DNA of 64,000 nucleotides from Brachionus plicatilis (Eukaryota > Rotifera > Eurotatoria > Ploima > Brachionidae), in contig QEOQ01000435.1 of NCBI GenBank assembly GCA_010279815.1, positions 48,073 through 112,072 on the forward strand, read 5' to 3'. A model generated the notes under the pieces. It was not told where the DNA came from, did not search any database, and worked only from the letters and a program-made list of their open reading frames with translations. Position numbers and translations under genes: made by a program. Below are positions 9,850-18,100 of this stretch, in pieces; positions within the stretch are counted from its first letter, which is position 1, and every line of letters starts with the position of its first letter.

Positions 9850-10093
9850 TGATATTGATCGTAAAAAAAGTATCATTTTTTTTTTTTGAAACAATGTGAA
9901 ACAACAAATTGCATATTAAATTTGAATCGTTATACTTGTTGTTAATTTTAACAAATAATGAATTGGTTAGGTCTTGGTAGATGAGGATTTTAAAATTAGA
10001 AATCATGATTTAATGTTAATAGTAACATATGATGAGTGCTTAAAAATATATTCATATAGTTCCAAATTTAAAACCCAAATTAAATTGGTATAA
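9850..10093 (+). pseudogene. Decayed copy of the 3' part of the gene ending at 5158
   Basis: On the plus strand the sequence tracks the last 300 bases of the gene at 4376-5158. Shared landmarks include a gaaacaatgtgaaa segment, ttaatgttaata(g)(g/t)aacatatgatg, and a final attcatatagttccaaattta. Indels and an internal deletion destroy the frame. Together with the remnant at 5225-5300 it shows reciprocal duplicated gene ends on both sides of the WD40 cluster. Confidence 0.7.
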
Positions 10094-10141
10094 AAAGTAA
10101 AAAAAAAGAAGAAATCAAAACCAACTACATTACAATATAAC

Positions 10142-10516
10142 ATGTTTATTGATCATTTAAATCCAAATCAAGAAATGTCCACACGGGACATTAAATTTTT
10201 GACGACACTAGCATCAAATCATAATTTATTTGGTTTATTGTCATATTTGGAAAAAAATTTAACAAACTTCAAACAAGTCAATTTTGTTATAAACATTTGT
10301 TTAATAATAAAAACAAGTTTTTCGTTTCTTGAAAAAGTTGTAGATTATTGTTTGTCATTTGCAAAATGTAAATTATCTTCACGTTTATGCATCGAATTAT
10401 ATCAAAGATTTTCAAATTATATTGATCAATGTTGTGATAATATAAATGATAAAAAATGTGAAAATTTAAAAAAAATAAAAATTAAATTAAAAGAATTGAT
10501 CGATACTATTAAATAA
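10142..10516 (+). CDS. Hypothetical helical protein (124 aa), in frame with the next gene
   Basis: A helix-rich protein without a recognised motif. Its reading frame ends at TAA 10514-10516. The same frame then stays open through 21 further codons into the next long gene, so the two could be one protein split by a single stop. A consensus-like splice donor, CAG|GTAAG, occurs at 10562-10569, but I could not find a partner acceptor that makes sense. Function unknown. Confidence 0.55.
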   Translation: MFIDHLNPNQEMSTRDIKFLTTLASNHNLFGLLSYLEKNLTNFKQVNFVINICLIIKTSFSFLEKVVDYCLSFAKCKLSSRLCIELYQRFSNYIDQCCDNINDKKCENLKKIKIKLKELIDTIK

Positions 10517-10606
10517 TTTCATTTAACAGATACAAGAGACATTGAATATGTTGAATCAATAACAGGTAAGCCAGTTGTATTGAACAAAACCAAATTTTCC
10601 AAATAC

Positions 10607-12499
10607 ATGCCAAGAAACAAACATTTTTTCAACATTCTACTAACTAAATTTGATGTGTTTGATGAATATTTTACAATCGATTATTTAGATTTTTATAATT
10701 ATATAAACTCAAATTATAATGTAGACATATGGTTACAAAATATGGTGTTTCAAAAGCCAAATTTACAATATTTAATATTCAAATCAAATGATTTGAGAAC
10801 ACTTGACACACGAATGATTAATGACATGAGTAAATGGGATGATTTATATATCATTAACATTATGTTATATATTCGAATAAATGTACCATGGTTATTGAAT
10901 GAATATTCAAAAATATTCTTTTTATCAAAAAATATGCATTTTTTACAATTTGCATTGTGTGATCTAGAAAGTTTTATTAGTAAACAATCTTATTTTTTTG
11001 TTGATGAAAACTTTATAGATTATTTGTGGAAAAATCATAAAAAAATTGATATAAAAACTTCAAATGTAATTGTAGACATTTATACGAATTTGGCCGTAAA
11101 ACAAATAAAATATCAACATACATTTGAATGTTGGATCATGTTTTTTATTGATAGTTTTCAAGCAAATAATTTTGATAGTAACCAAATCAAAAAAATATCC
11201 GAAACATGTGTATTTTTCCCGTTGGATTGGTTAATAAAATTGTATTGGGATTTAAATTATTCAAATATTTTTCATGCTATATTTTTAATTAATTCATATT
11301 ACTCATGTATGTGCAATTGCTATTTACAATTTCCATTATTTTGTTCAATAATTAACGCAGTTGAATTGTATGATATAGATTACAATTATGAATTTAAATC
11401 AAAAAAACTAATCCTATCTACAACAAACATGTACTATTTAGAACAAATGTTTTTGTCATATCTAAAATGTAAAATTGTCAAAGTGGATTTGTTTTTAAAT
11501 GATGAAAGTGTATGGCGAATATTTGATTTGAAATTTGAAAAGTTTGTTGAAAAGAGTTTTATTGTAGTTGAACTTGATGAGACTTACAATGATGTTGATG
11601 GAACAATAATGTATCATAAAGATTCAGAATACATTTTGTTATTGGACAATAATTATTTTATTGTGATAAACGGAAAAAAAATAATACCATTAACATTTGA
11701 TATTAAATTGTTAATACTGCCAAATTTGGACACATTTAACAAGAATATTTTGTTTTTGATAAAAAAATTCAAATTTAATGATTTTATATTTGATTGGTTT
11801 AATAAGACTCAAACAACAAGTGAGTTTTTCAAAAAATATGCAACTCAACTTATCACTTCAACAGATTTTATACCTATAAAAAAAAAATTATTTTTTTTTA
11901 AAATAAAAATAAAAAACATTATGTTTAAACGTTATTCTCTAATTGTTGATAGTGAAGGATTTTTTTTTAAAAAACCATATAAACATGTAGTTGCAACACA
12001 AATTTCTGTAGTAAAATTAGATTTGATTGAAAAAAGAATATGTTCAATGTATTGTTTTTATCCAAAATACAATTTGGAAAAAAAACTTCAATTTGAAGAA
12101 AATAGACAAGTTTACAATGAGGTAATGTCTAAAATGCCCTATATTTTAAACGGTAAAAGGACAAGCAAATTTGAGTTTGTTTTAAGATTTTTCCGTAAAG
12201 AGTACAACGAATGTACATTTTGGTCAAAAGGTGTTTTATTTGAATGTATGTTGTTTAAAAGTGAATTTTTATTTTATGATTTGATACACAATTGGAATCC
12301 AGTACCAAAATTTGATTTAATATCCAACAAACAGATTATAATTGAAAAAATACTCTCGATTTCAAATTATTCATTAGACATTGTTTTAAATTATTTAAAA
12401 TGGTCAGGATGTAATTTTCAAAATTTTTGTATCGAAAATTACCATCATCCACTACTTGAATGTATTGTGTTTTCATATTTTGTTTTTTTTAATGAATAA
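10607..12499 (+). CDS. Hypothetical protein (about 630 aa)
   Basis: The first ATG in the frame is at 10607, but the frame is open back to the stop at 10516 of the preceding gene. The protein is rich in aromatic residues, Asn and Lys, with alternating helical and strand-like regions and no signal peptide. I see no catalytic motif. Because it continues the frame of the upstream 124-residue gene, its true N terminus is uncertain. Confidence 0.7.
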   Translation: MPRNKHFFNILLTKFDVFDEYFTIDYLDFYNYINSNYNVDIWLQNMVFQKPNLQYLIFKSNDLRTLDTRMINDMSKWDDLYIINIMLYIRINVPWLLNEYSKIFFLSKNMHFLQFALCDLESFISKQSYFFVDENFIDYLWKNHKKIDIKTSNVIVDIYTNLAVKQIKYQHTFECWIMFFIDSFQANNFDSNQIKKISETCVFFPLDWLIKLYWDLNYSNIFHAIFLINSYYSCMCNCYLQFPLFCSIINAVELYDIDYNYEFKSKKLILSTTNMYYLEQMFLSYLKCKIVKVDLFLNDESVWRIFDLKFEKFVEKSFIVVELDETYNDVDGTIMYHKDSEYILLLDNNYFIVINGKKIIPLTFDIKLLILPNLDTFNKNILFLIKKFKFNDFIFDWFNKTQTTSEFFKKYATQLITSTDFIPIKKKLFFFKIKIKNIMFKRYSLIVDSEGFFFKKPYKHVVATQISVVKLDLIEKRICSMYCFYPKYNLEKKLQFEENRQVYNEVMSKMPYILNGKRTSKFEFVLRFFRKEYNECTFWSKGVLFECMLFKSEFLFYDLIHNWNPVPKFDLISNKQIIIEKILSISNYSLDIVLNYLKWSGCNFQNFCIENYHHPLLECIVFSYFVFFNE

Positions 12500-12547
12500 A
12501 ATTATACTATATAAATGAATCATATATTTTGTTAAAAAAAAAAAGTC

Positions 12548-12976
12548 ATGTTTGAACAAATTACTCTTTATGGTTTTTTTTCAAAAAAATATCTGTCCAA
12601 AGATAGTATTCCTTTTGGTATTAACAAATACAATTTATTAAAAGATTGTAAAAAGCAATTTTTTTATGGATTTCAATTGGAAATGGCAGAAACAGAAAAT
12701 GAAATGTTAAAAAAGAGTATTGTCGATAATTTTACACTCTGTACCTCATCTTTATCAATTCCAACAATTGTAAAATTAAAAAAAAAATTAATTTATGCAA
12801 TCCAAACAAAACAACAAACTAAAGCATACAAACTAAATTGTATTCAATCGATAAATGATAATGAGTATTATTATGGAATAGAATTGAATACCTACGATGA
12901 CTTTTCAAATATTTTGTTAGATTTAACAATTACTTATCCAAATATAAATTTTTATATTATAGATACATTTTATTAA
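12548..12976 (+). CDS. Hypothetical protein (142 aa)
   Basis: A compact protein with mixed alpha/beta character and no motif I recognise. Its ATG follows a run of A and lies 48 bp after the previous stop, in the same direction. It converges tail-to-tail with the metalloprotease gene, with 4 bp between the stops. No start-site ambiguity is visible. Confidence 0.65.
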   Translation: MFEQITLYGFFSKKYLSKDSIPFGINKYNLLKDCKKQFFYGFQLEMAETENEMLKKSIVDNFTLCTSSLSIPTIVKLKKKLIYAIQTKQQTKAYKLNCIQSINDNEYYYGIELNTYDDFSNILLDLTITYPNINFYIIDTFY

Positions 12977-12980
12977 TAAA

Positions 12981-15062
12981 TTAATTTTTTAAATAATAAT
13001 CCAAAAAATTATTCATCAAAGTTTTGTTTTCAAATACTTTAACAATAGTATCATTTTTATTGAAACAGTTTATTTTATCACTTTCAGCGTCATAATAAGC
13101 TCTTGTAATAAACAAATCAAATAGATTTGGTGTTGTCTTTTTCAAGTATTGAAACCATCCACCATACAAATGATAATAAGTTAATACATCATGATCAAGA
13201 CTTGTAAACCAATCACAAGAATAATTTGATCTTTTCCATTGATATATATATTCAATTATAATATCTGAAGTACAAAAATCACCAAAATTTTCATAACCAC
13301 CATAATTGCACTGTATATACATGGCTATACCTTCACATGCCCAATTTGGCTGTCCAACATCATCAAATATACCTTGTCCAATGGTTGGTATTTTTGTATA
13401 CTGTGTCAATACATGTGTAAATTCATGATGAAAATTTCCAAGTTGTATTGAATTTATAAAACTAACAGCGTTCAATTTACTTTTAAATTCATCTGTTCGA
13501 GTATTAAGATAATATTTTGAATAAAATATACCCGACGGAGCTCTTATAGAAGAAACAGATTGAGCCATTTTATATTTTCTTGCATCAAGAGTTTCATTAA
13601 ACGCATAAATATCAACAGAAGACAGGTTTTGAAACCATGTTACATTTTCCATCGTGTAATATTTACCAAATTCATGTTCATGAAATATACTACACATTTT
13701 ATTAGTTTCATTACGATAATATTCCATTTCATAAAAATTCGAATTTGAATCAATGTATAAATTAATGTCAAGATTTGGATAAATTTTTCTACACACTTCA
13801 AATGTATTCAACATGTATGTATTTTCTCTTATCCATTTTTCACGTGTGTTATTTGGATTAGAAAATTGTGCAAATTCAGCAATTTGTTTAGGTGTAATTA
13901 AATTTCTTTTTTTTTGAACATTAATATTATTATTAATCAATGCATCATAAACCAACAATGTTTCATTTAATTTCAATTCAACATCTGTAACCTTAAAATT
14001 TGGATCTACAAATTTTCTAATATATTGGGCTTCTTTAGAAATAATATTTGAAGAATACAATTCTGCCAAATCAAGTTGTTTTAATCGTTTTACATAACCT
14101 GTTCCAAATTTATGTATATTATGATGTAAAAGCATAGTTACAATGTTAACAGGAATCACATTTAGTTGAAACAAGTCTTTATCACCATTTAATCGGGAAA
14201 TATTCAATGTTTCAATCAACAAATCATATAGACCATTTTTTTGTAAAATATATTTAGGCAACCAAAAATTATCATAATGACACTTGAGACCAAGTCTAAA
14301 ATTTAGTATATTATTAATTACCAACCAAATTGTTTCACGTGTTCCTTTATTTGACAATCTTGATATCAATTTTGGATACAAATAATTTTGAATTTTGCTG
14401 TAAATATAGTCATCACACGTGTAAAATAGAGTATGAAGTGTATTATACAACAAATCACGATTTATTAATGGTACAACCATGTGTCTGTTTTTTATAAATT
14501 TGTTTATTTCACTTGAATTATAAACCAATTCAGACCATTCATGTTTTACATATGAAACAAGGGTGCCACAATTTTTCTTATTTCTCAAATCTTCAAGTGG
14601 AACAAGATAATCGTCCTTTGAATTAAAATAGTGTTCATAATGTTTACTGTCAGAATAGATACATCTAAAAAAAAAATGTTGTCTTGTTGATATGTGTGTT
14701 AAATAATTTAGATTTTTTTTCAACAATTCATCTACAATATCAATATAATAATCTGCATCCTTTTTTTTTATGTTTGGATTTGTAAATTTTTGATCATAAA
14801 AATTTTGTATAGTATAGTTATTGGCAGGTTGTTTAAATAATATGTTTGACCAATTCTCAATATTTTTATCCAAATCATAATTTACCAAATTGAATATATT
14901 GTTTGAACTTTTGAGATTATATAACAATTCCAACTGTTCAAAAGTTAAATCTGATTGTTTATCAATTAAGTTACCATCATATGAATAATCATAACTAAAA
15001 TCTGTAGCAATAGATAGCAAGTTTGATTGTAAATAAACTAGTAATATAAAGTAAAAATTCAT
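12981..15062 (-). CDS. Secreted metalloprotease, M9 (microbial collagenase)-like
   Basis: A 693-residue protein. The N terminus, MNFYFILLVYLQSNLLSIA, is a good signal peptide, so the protein is probably secreted. Near residues 545-555 lies HHEFTHVL, an HExxH zinc site, followed 35-40 residues later by NWACEGIAMYI, which fits the EG-type glutamate ligand of M9 gluzincins. The region before it (DINLYIDSN, then ITEYTM-like strands) also resembles the M9 catalytic subdomain. Family members cleave collagen, so a role in breaching host connective tissue is a reasonable inference. A TATAAATATT box lies at 15101-15110. Other gluzincin families are possible, but the ExG spacing favours M9. Confidence 0.75.
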   Translation of the reverse strand: MNFYFILLVYLQSNLLSIATDFSYDYSYDGNLIDKQSDLTFEQLELLYNLKSSNNIFNLVNYDLDKNIENWSNILFKQPANNYTIQNFYDQKFTNPNIKKKDADYYIDIVDELLKKNLNYLTHISTRQHFFFRCIYSDSKHYEHYFNSKDDYLVPLEDLRNKKNCGTLVSYVKHEWSELVYNSSEINKFIKNRHMVVPLINRDLLYNTLHTLFYTCDDYIYSKIQNYLYPKLISRLSNKGTRETIWLVINNILNFRLGLKCHYDNFWLPKYILQKNGLYDLLIETLNISRLNGDKDLFQLNVIPVNIVTMLLHHNIHKFGTGYVKRLKQLDLAELYSSNIISKEAQYIRKFVDPNFKVTDVELKLNETLLVYDALINNNINVQKKRNLITPKQIAEFAQFSNPNNTREKWIRENTYMLNTFEVCRKIYPNLDINLYIDSNSNFYEMEYYRNETNKMCSIFHEHEFGKYYTMENVTWFQNLSSVDIYAFNETLDARKYKMAQSVSSIRAPSGIFYSKYYLNTRTDEFKSKLNAVSFINSIQLGNFHHEFTHVLTQYTKIPTIGQGIFDDVGQPNWACEGIAMYIQCNYGGYENFGDFCTSDIIIEYIYQWKRSNYSCDWFTSLDHDVLTYYHLYGGWFQYLKKTTPNLFDLFITRAYYDAESDKINCFNKNDTIVKVFENKTLMNNFLDYYLKN

Positions 15063-15100
15063 TATTTTTTTTTTTAAATTTAAAATATAAAAAAACCTTT

Positions 15101-15110
15101 AATATTTATA
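15101..15110 (-). promoter_or_regulatory. TATA box (TATAAATATT)
   Basis: Lies 39 nt upstream of the metalloprotease start at 15062. Confidence 0.6.
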
Positions 15111-15122
15111 GTGTAATGTACC

Positions 15123-15545
15123 ATGAGTAGATCAAATAATTGTGTGAATAGTTATCAAATAAAATATATGATTGATATAACAGGTATTAATAACATTAGA
15201 AATGTTAATATATTCAAAGCCTTTGTAACATCATTATTAGTACCAATACAAACTGGTCCCAATTTTAAAATAATTTCATTTACAGACATATCTGTTGATT
15301 TAACAAACAGAATACTTTATGTAATTGTTAATATAATAGGTAATGAAAAAAGTTTTACAGCTCTAATATATTCAGATCGCTACACAAATAACATATTGCA
15401 AAATATGTTTGATGAATATACACCTAATATAATAAGACCGATATCATGCAAGTATTGTGTTGATACTTTTATTAATCATTTGTTGTTTAAAAAACCAAAT
15501 TATTGGTATGAAAAATATTTGGGAATCAAAACAAAAAAAAAGTAA
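15123..15545 (+). CDS. Hypothetical protein (140 aa)
   Basis: The start ATG is at 15123, divergent from the metalloprotease gene across a 60-bp promoter region. The protein has an alpha/beta pattern with no recognisable motif or membrane segment. It ends in a lysine tract. It sits directly upstream of the HSF-like array, but nothing links it functionally. Confidence 0.6.
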   Translation: MSRSNNCVNSYQIKYMIDITGINNIRNVNIFKAFVTSLLVPIQTGPNFKIISFTDISVDLTNRILYVIVNIIGNEKSFTALIYSDRYTNNILQNMFDEYTPNIIRPISCKYCVDTFINHLLFKKPNYWYEKYLGIKTKKK

Positions 15546-15624
15546 TAAAAAGAGTCAATTTATGTTATTTAAAGTGTGTGTATAATATTTTTTGGAATTT
15601 TTAAAAAAATTTTATTTTTCCAAT

Positions 15625-16023
15625 ATGAAACCAAATGAAGAACAATCATTTAAGGATTTGAATAATAAATTGAAAACGTTTAAAAAAAAACACACAATTA
15701 CACACCGTCTAATGAACATATTAACAACCCTTGACAATGAATTTATTCAATGGCGTTATAATGGTCAAATAATTTACATTTCAGGATTATATCCGGGATT
15801 ATATTCGAAATTTTGTCCTGCAATGGTAAGAGTTGGTTTTAGTACAATTCTTGTACCTGGTGGTAAAATATTTGTTCATTACAAATTCAAAAAAAATATG
15901 TCCTATCAGAAAATGAATGAAATATTCGAATGGCGAAAATTACATTGGAAAAAGAATTTGTTACGAATTTATTTAAACAACTCAATAATAAAGGAATATA
16001 TAGAAAAAATTAATTTTGTATAG
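15625..16023 (+). CDS. Divergent HSF-like winged-helix protein (intronless)
   Basis: Starts at the ATG at 15625 (MKPNEEQ); the 11 upstream codons have no ATG. Residues 30-105 follow the layout of a heat-shock-factor DNA-binding domain: a first helix (LMNILTTLDNEF), then IQWRYNGQIIYIS, then helices around GLYSKFCPAMVRVGFS, and a beta hairpin with KIFVHYKFKK. Identity to true HSFs is weak. The strongest evidence of kinship is the tail KLHWKKNLLRIYLNN, shared with the two clear HSF genes next door (LHWKKYLLKKYLNN, LHWKKYLLQIYLNN). It has no intron. It probably arose by duplication and rapid divergence. Confidence 0.6.
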   Translation: MKPNEEQSFKDLNNKLKTFKKKHTITHRLMNILTTLDNEFIQWRYNGQIIYISGLYPGLYSKFCPAMVRVGFSTILVPGGKIFVHYKFKKNMSYQKMNEIFEWRKLHWKKNLLRIYLNNSIIKEYIEKINFV

Positions 16024-16130
16024 AATTTTTAATAAAATTTTTATAACATTTCAAAATAACTACTACCTTATTAAACAATGATAATTATTACCTTTTTCCA
16101 CATTCATACCTATACACACACACACATTTT

Positions 16131-16144
16131 TATATATATTATAG
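16131..16144 (+). promoter_or_regulatory. TATA-like element (TATATATATTATAG)
   Basis: Lies 35-48 nt upstream of the first spliced HSF-type gene. Confidence 0.45.
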
Positions 16145-16178
16145 TTTTAAATTTTAAAAAATTCTCAATTTTATTTTA

Positions 16179-16774
16179 ATGGAAAGTATAAACAAATACG
16201 CTAATATACCAGCATTTTTAAAAAAATTGTGGTTTCTCGTAGAAAATCCATCATATGATGAAATTATTGCTTGGGACTCGGTAAAGTTCACATTTTTTTT
16301 TTTTTCCAATTGATCTATGTTTGTTTAAAGACTGGACTTAGTTTTCATGTTTACAACCGAACACGATTTGTCAAAGAAATTTGTCCCAATTTTTTTAGAC
16401 ACAATAATATAAACAGTTTCACTCATCAGTTAAATTTATGTATATTCTAATAGTATTTAATTTATAGACAATTAATTTTTGTATTTTTAAAAGATGGTTT
16501 TGTAAGGATTAACAATAATCCATTTGATTGGGAATTTCAGAATTTGTATTTTATTAGAGGAAAATCACATTTGTTGGAATTGTGCAAGCGAAGAGAACAA
16601 CAAACGTTTAAAATAAAAACAATTAAACTACCAAAAACTAGTACATTGTTACATAATCAGCAAAAACAACATGAAAATAATAATGATCTTTTGAATGTTA
16701 ATTTAAAAAAAAAAAAATTGCATTGGAAAAAATATCTTTTGAAAAAATATTTAAACAATTTAGAAAAAAAATAA
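16179..16774 (+). CDS. Heat-shock-factor-type transcription factor, spliced (3 exons)
   Basis: Exons 16179-16280, 16331-16439 and 16494-16774; introns of 50 and 54 nt, each GT...AG with A/T-rich bodies and (T/A)AAAG ends. Splicing gives 163 residues covering an almost complete HSF DNA-binding domain: IPAFLKKLWFLVENP (helix 1), then W-D-S/T-G-L-S-F-H-V-Y, FFRHNNINSFTHQLN (recognition helix region), YGF rebuilt across the second junction, and DWEFQNLYFIRGKSHLLEL. HSFs bind nGAAn heat-shock elements as trimers. Here the trimerisation coiled coil and activation domain are missing, leaving only a basic C-terminal tail. It could compete with, or redirect, host HSF (inference). A TATATATATTATAG stretch lies 35-48 nt upstream. 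Confidence 0.93.
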
Positions 16775-16899
16775 CTATTATTTTAATTTTATAACAAATA
16801 AATTTTTTTATTAAATATCATACTCACATAAACTCTTATAAAGTTAGTCTAAAAAATTATAATAATCCTCAGTTTGATTGTTAGAAATATTCAACTAGT

Positions 16900-17508
16900 A
16901 TGCATGATGTACCACCATTCTTAACAAAATTATGGTTTATCGTTGAAAATCCAGTTTATGATGAAATTATTGCTTGGGACTCGGTAAATTTTTAATCATA
17001 GTTCTTCCAATTATCAAGTTTTTTTTAAAGACTGGACTTAGTTTTCATGTTTACAACCGAGCACGATTTGTCAATGAAATTTGCACCAAATATTTTAGAC
17101 ATAATAATATAAACAGTTTTATTCGATTGGCATATTTATGTATTTTTGTAAATTTTTTAAAATATTCAAGCAATTAAAATTATATTTTAAAAGATGGTTT
17201 TGTAAGAATTAACAAGAATCAATTTGATTGGGAATTTCAAAATTTGTATTTTATTAGAGGAAAAGCACATTTGTTGGAATTGTGTAAGCGAAAAGTGAGT
17301 ATGATATCAATTTTTTTGAAACATTAAATAAAAACATCCTTAGAATTCACATCAAAATGTATTTCAAAAAATTAAAATACCATTCAAAAGTACTTTGATG
17401 GATCATAAACAAACCCAGAAACAACCAGAACTTGATAACAAGAATTTGCATTGGAAAAAATATCTATTACAAATTTATTTAAACAATTTACAAAAAAAAT
17501 TATTTTAA
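16900..17508 (+). CDS. Heat-shock-factor-type transcription factor, spliced (4 exons)
   Basis: Exons 16900-16983, 17031-17139, 17194-17294 and 17344-17508; introns of 47, 54 and 49 nt, all GT...AG. The product is 152 residues. Introns 1 and 2 sit at exactly the same codon positions and phases as in the upstream paralog. Intron 3 (GTGAGT...TTAG), after KRK, has no counterpart there. The DNA-binding domain is intact except that the usual R-Q-L-N of the recognition helix reads R-L-A-Y. The tail LHWKKYLLQIYLNN matches both neighbours. Its stop overlaps the convergent AlkB gene by 9 nt. Without splicing the locus looks like broken fragments. Confidence 0.92.
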
Positions 17509-18051
17509 AAACCTCAATGTAATCGATAAGCGAACTTTTGTGTTAATGTTATTTTTTTTAATTTCATGTGTGTAATTATATCTAGATTCATTTTTTAATA
17601 AATATAAAGAATTTTTTTCCATTTTAATTTCAAAACAGTCTTGTGAATTTTGTTTAGCTGCAAATTTCATAACTATATCATCATTTAACGAAATACCAAT
17701 TATGTATTTGTCAAAAAGTTTTACATCATCTACATGAGGTGCAATGCCATCTCTTTGAGGACGATATTCGTTAACAATTACTTGTACTTTTGTCCAATCA
17801 ATATATTCCAAATCTTTAATATTTTTGACAGTATTTTTAACTTGTTCAACAACTTCTATTAACCATGGAACAGACACAACTGGTTTTACTTCATATGATG
17901 ATTCTTTACCATATTTGTAAACATAACGTTTATTATAATGTTGTGTACGTCTACTTAAACAATTGTCCCATTTTTCCTTGTTAATATTTTCTATCAGTTT
18001 TAATGCAGTTGTATTATTTAAAAAATTTGGCAAATAAAAAATTGAGTCCAT
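17500..18051 (-). CDS. AlkB-family Fe(II)/2-oxoglutarate dioxygenase
   Basis: A 183-residue protein of the size of the AlkB core. Features in order: RRTQHYNKRYVY (nucleotide-recognition lid), PVVSVPWL, VNEYRPQRDGIAPHVDD with the HxD iron ligands, IGISLNDDIVMKF, SLYLLKNESRYNYTHEI with the distal iron His, and RLSITLRF with the 2-oxoglutarate-binding arginines. All catalytic residues are present. The family removes alkyl lesions from DNA or RNA; whether this enzyme acts on viral DNA or RNA cannot be told. It resembles the ALKBH8-like layout more than bacterial AlkB. Confidence 0.92.
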   Translation of the reverse strand: MDSIFYLPNFLNNTTALKLIENINKEKWDNCLSRRTQHYNKRYVYKYGKESSYEVKPVVSVPWLIEVVEQVKNTVKNIKDLEYIDWTKVQVIVNEYRPQRDGIAPHVDDVKLFDKYIIGISLNDDIVMKFAAKQNSQDCFEIKMEKNSLYLLKNESRYNYTHEIKKNNINTKVRLSITLRFLK

Positions 18052-18100
18052 TTTAAATTGTTTATTTTTTAAAATAAAAAAAAAATAATTATGTTTTATA

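Noticed and set aside
9776..10006. N-terminal extension of the 8573-9775 propeller gene
   Set aside because: It overlaps a relic of another gene on the opposite strand and the TATA box of the chosen start.
16544..17177. Separate small proteins from the fragments around 16.5-17.2 kb
   Set aside because: They are exons or exon-plus-intron read-through of the two spliced HSF-type genes; one begins without an ATG and the other runs from intron into exon.
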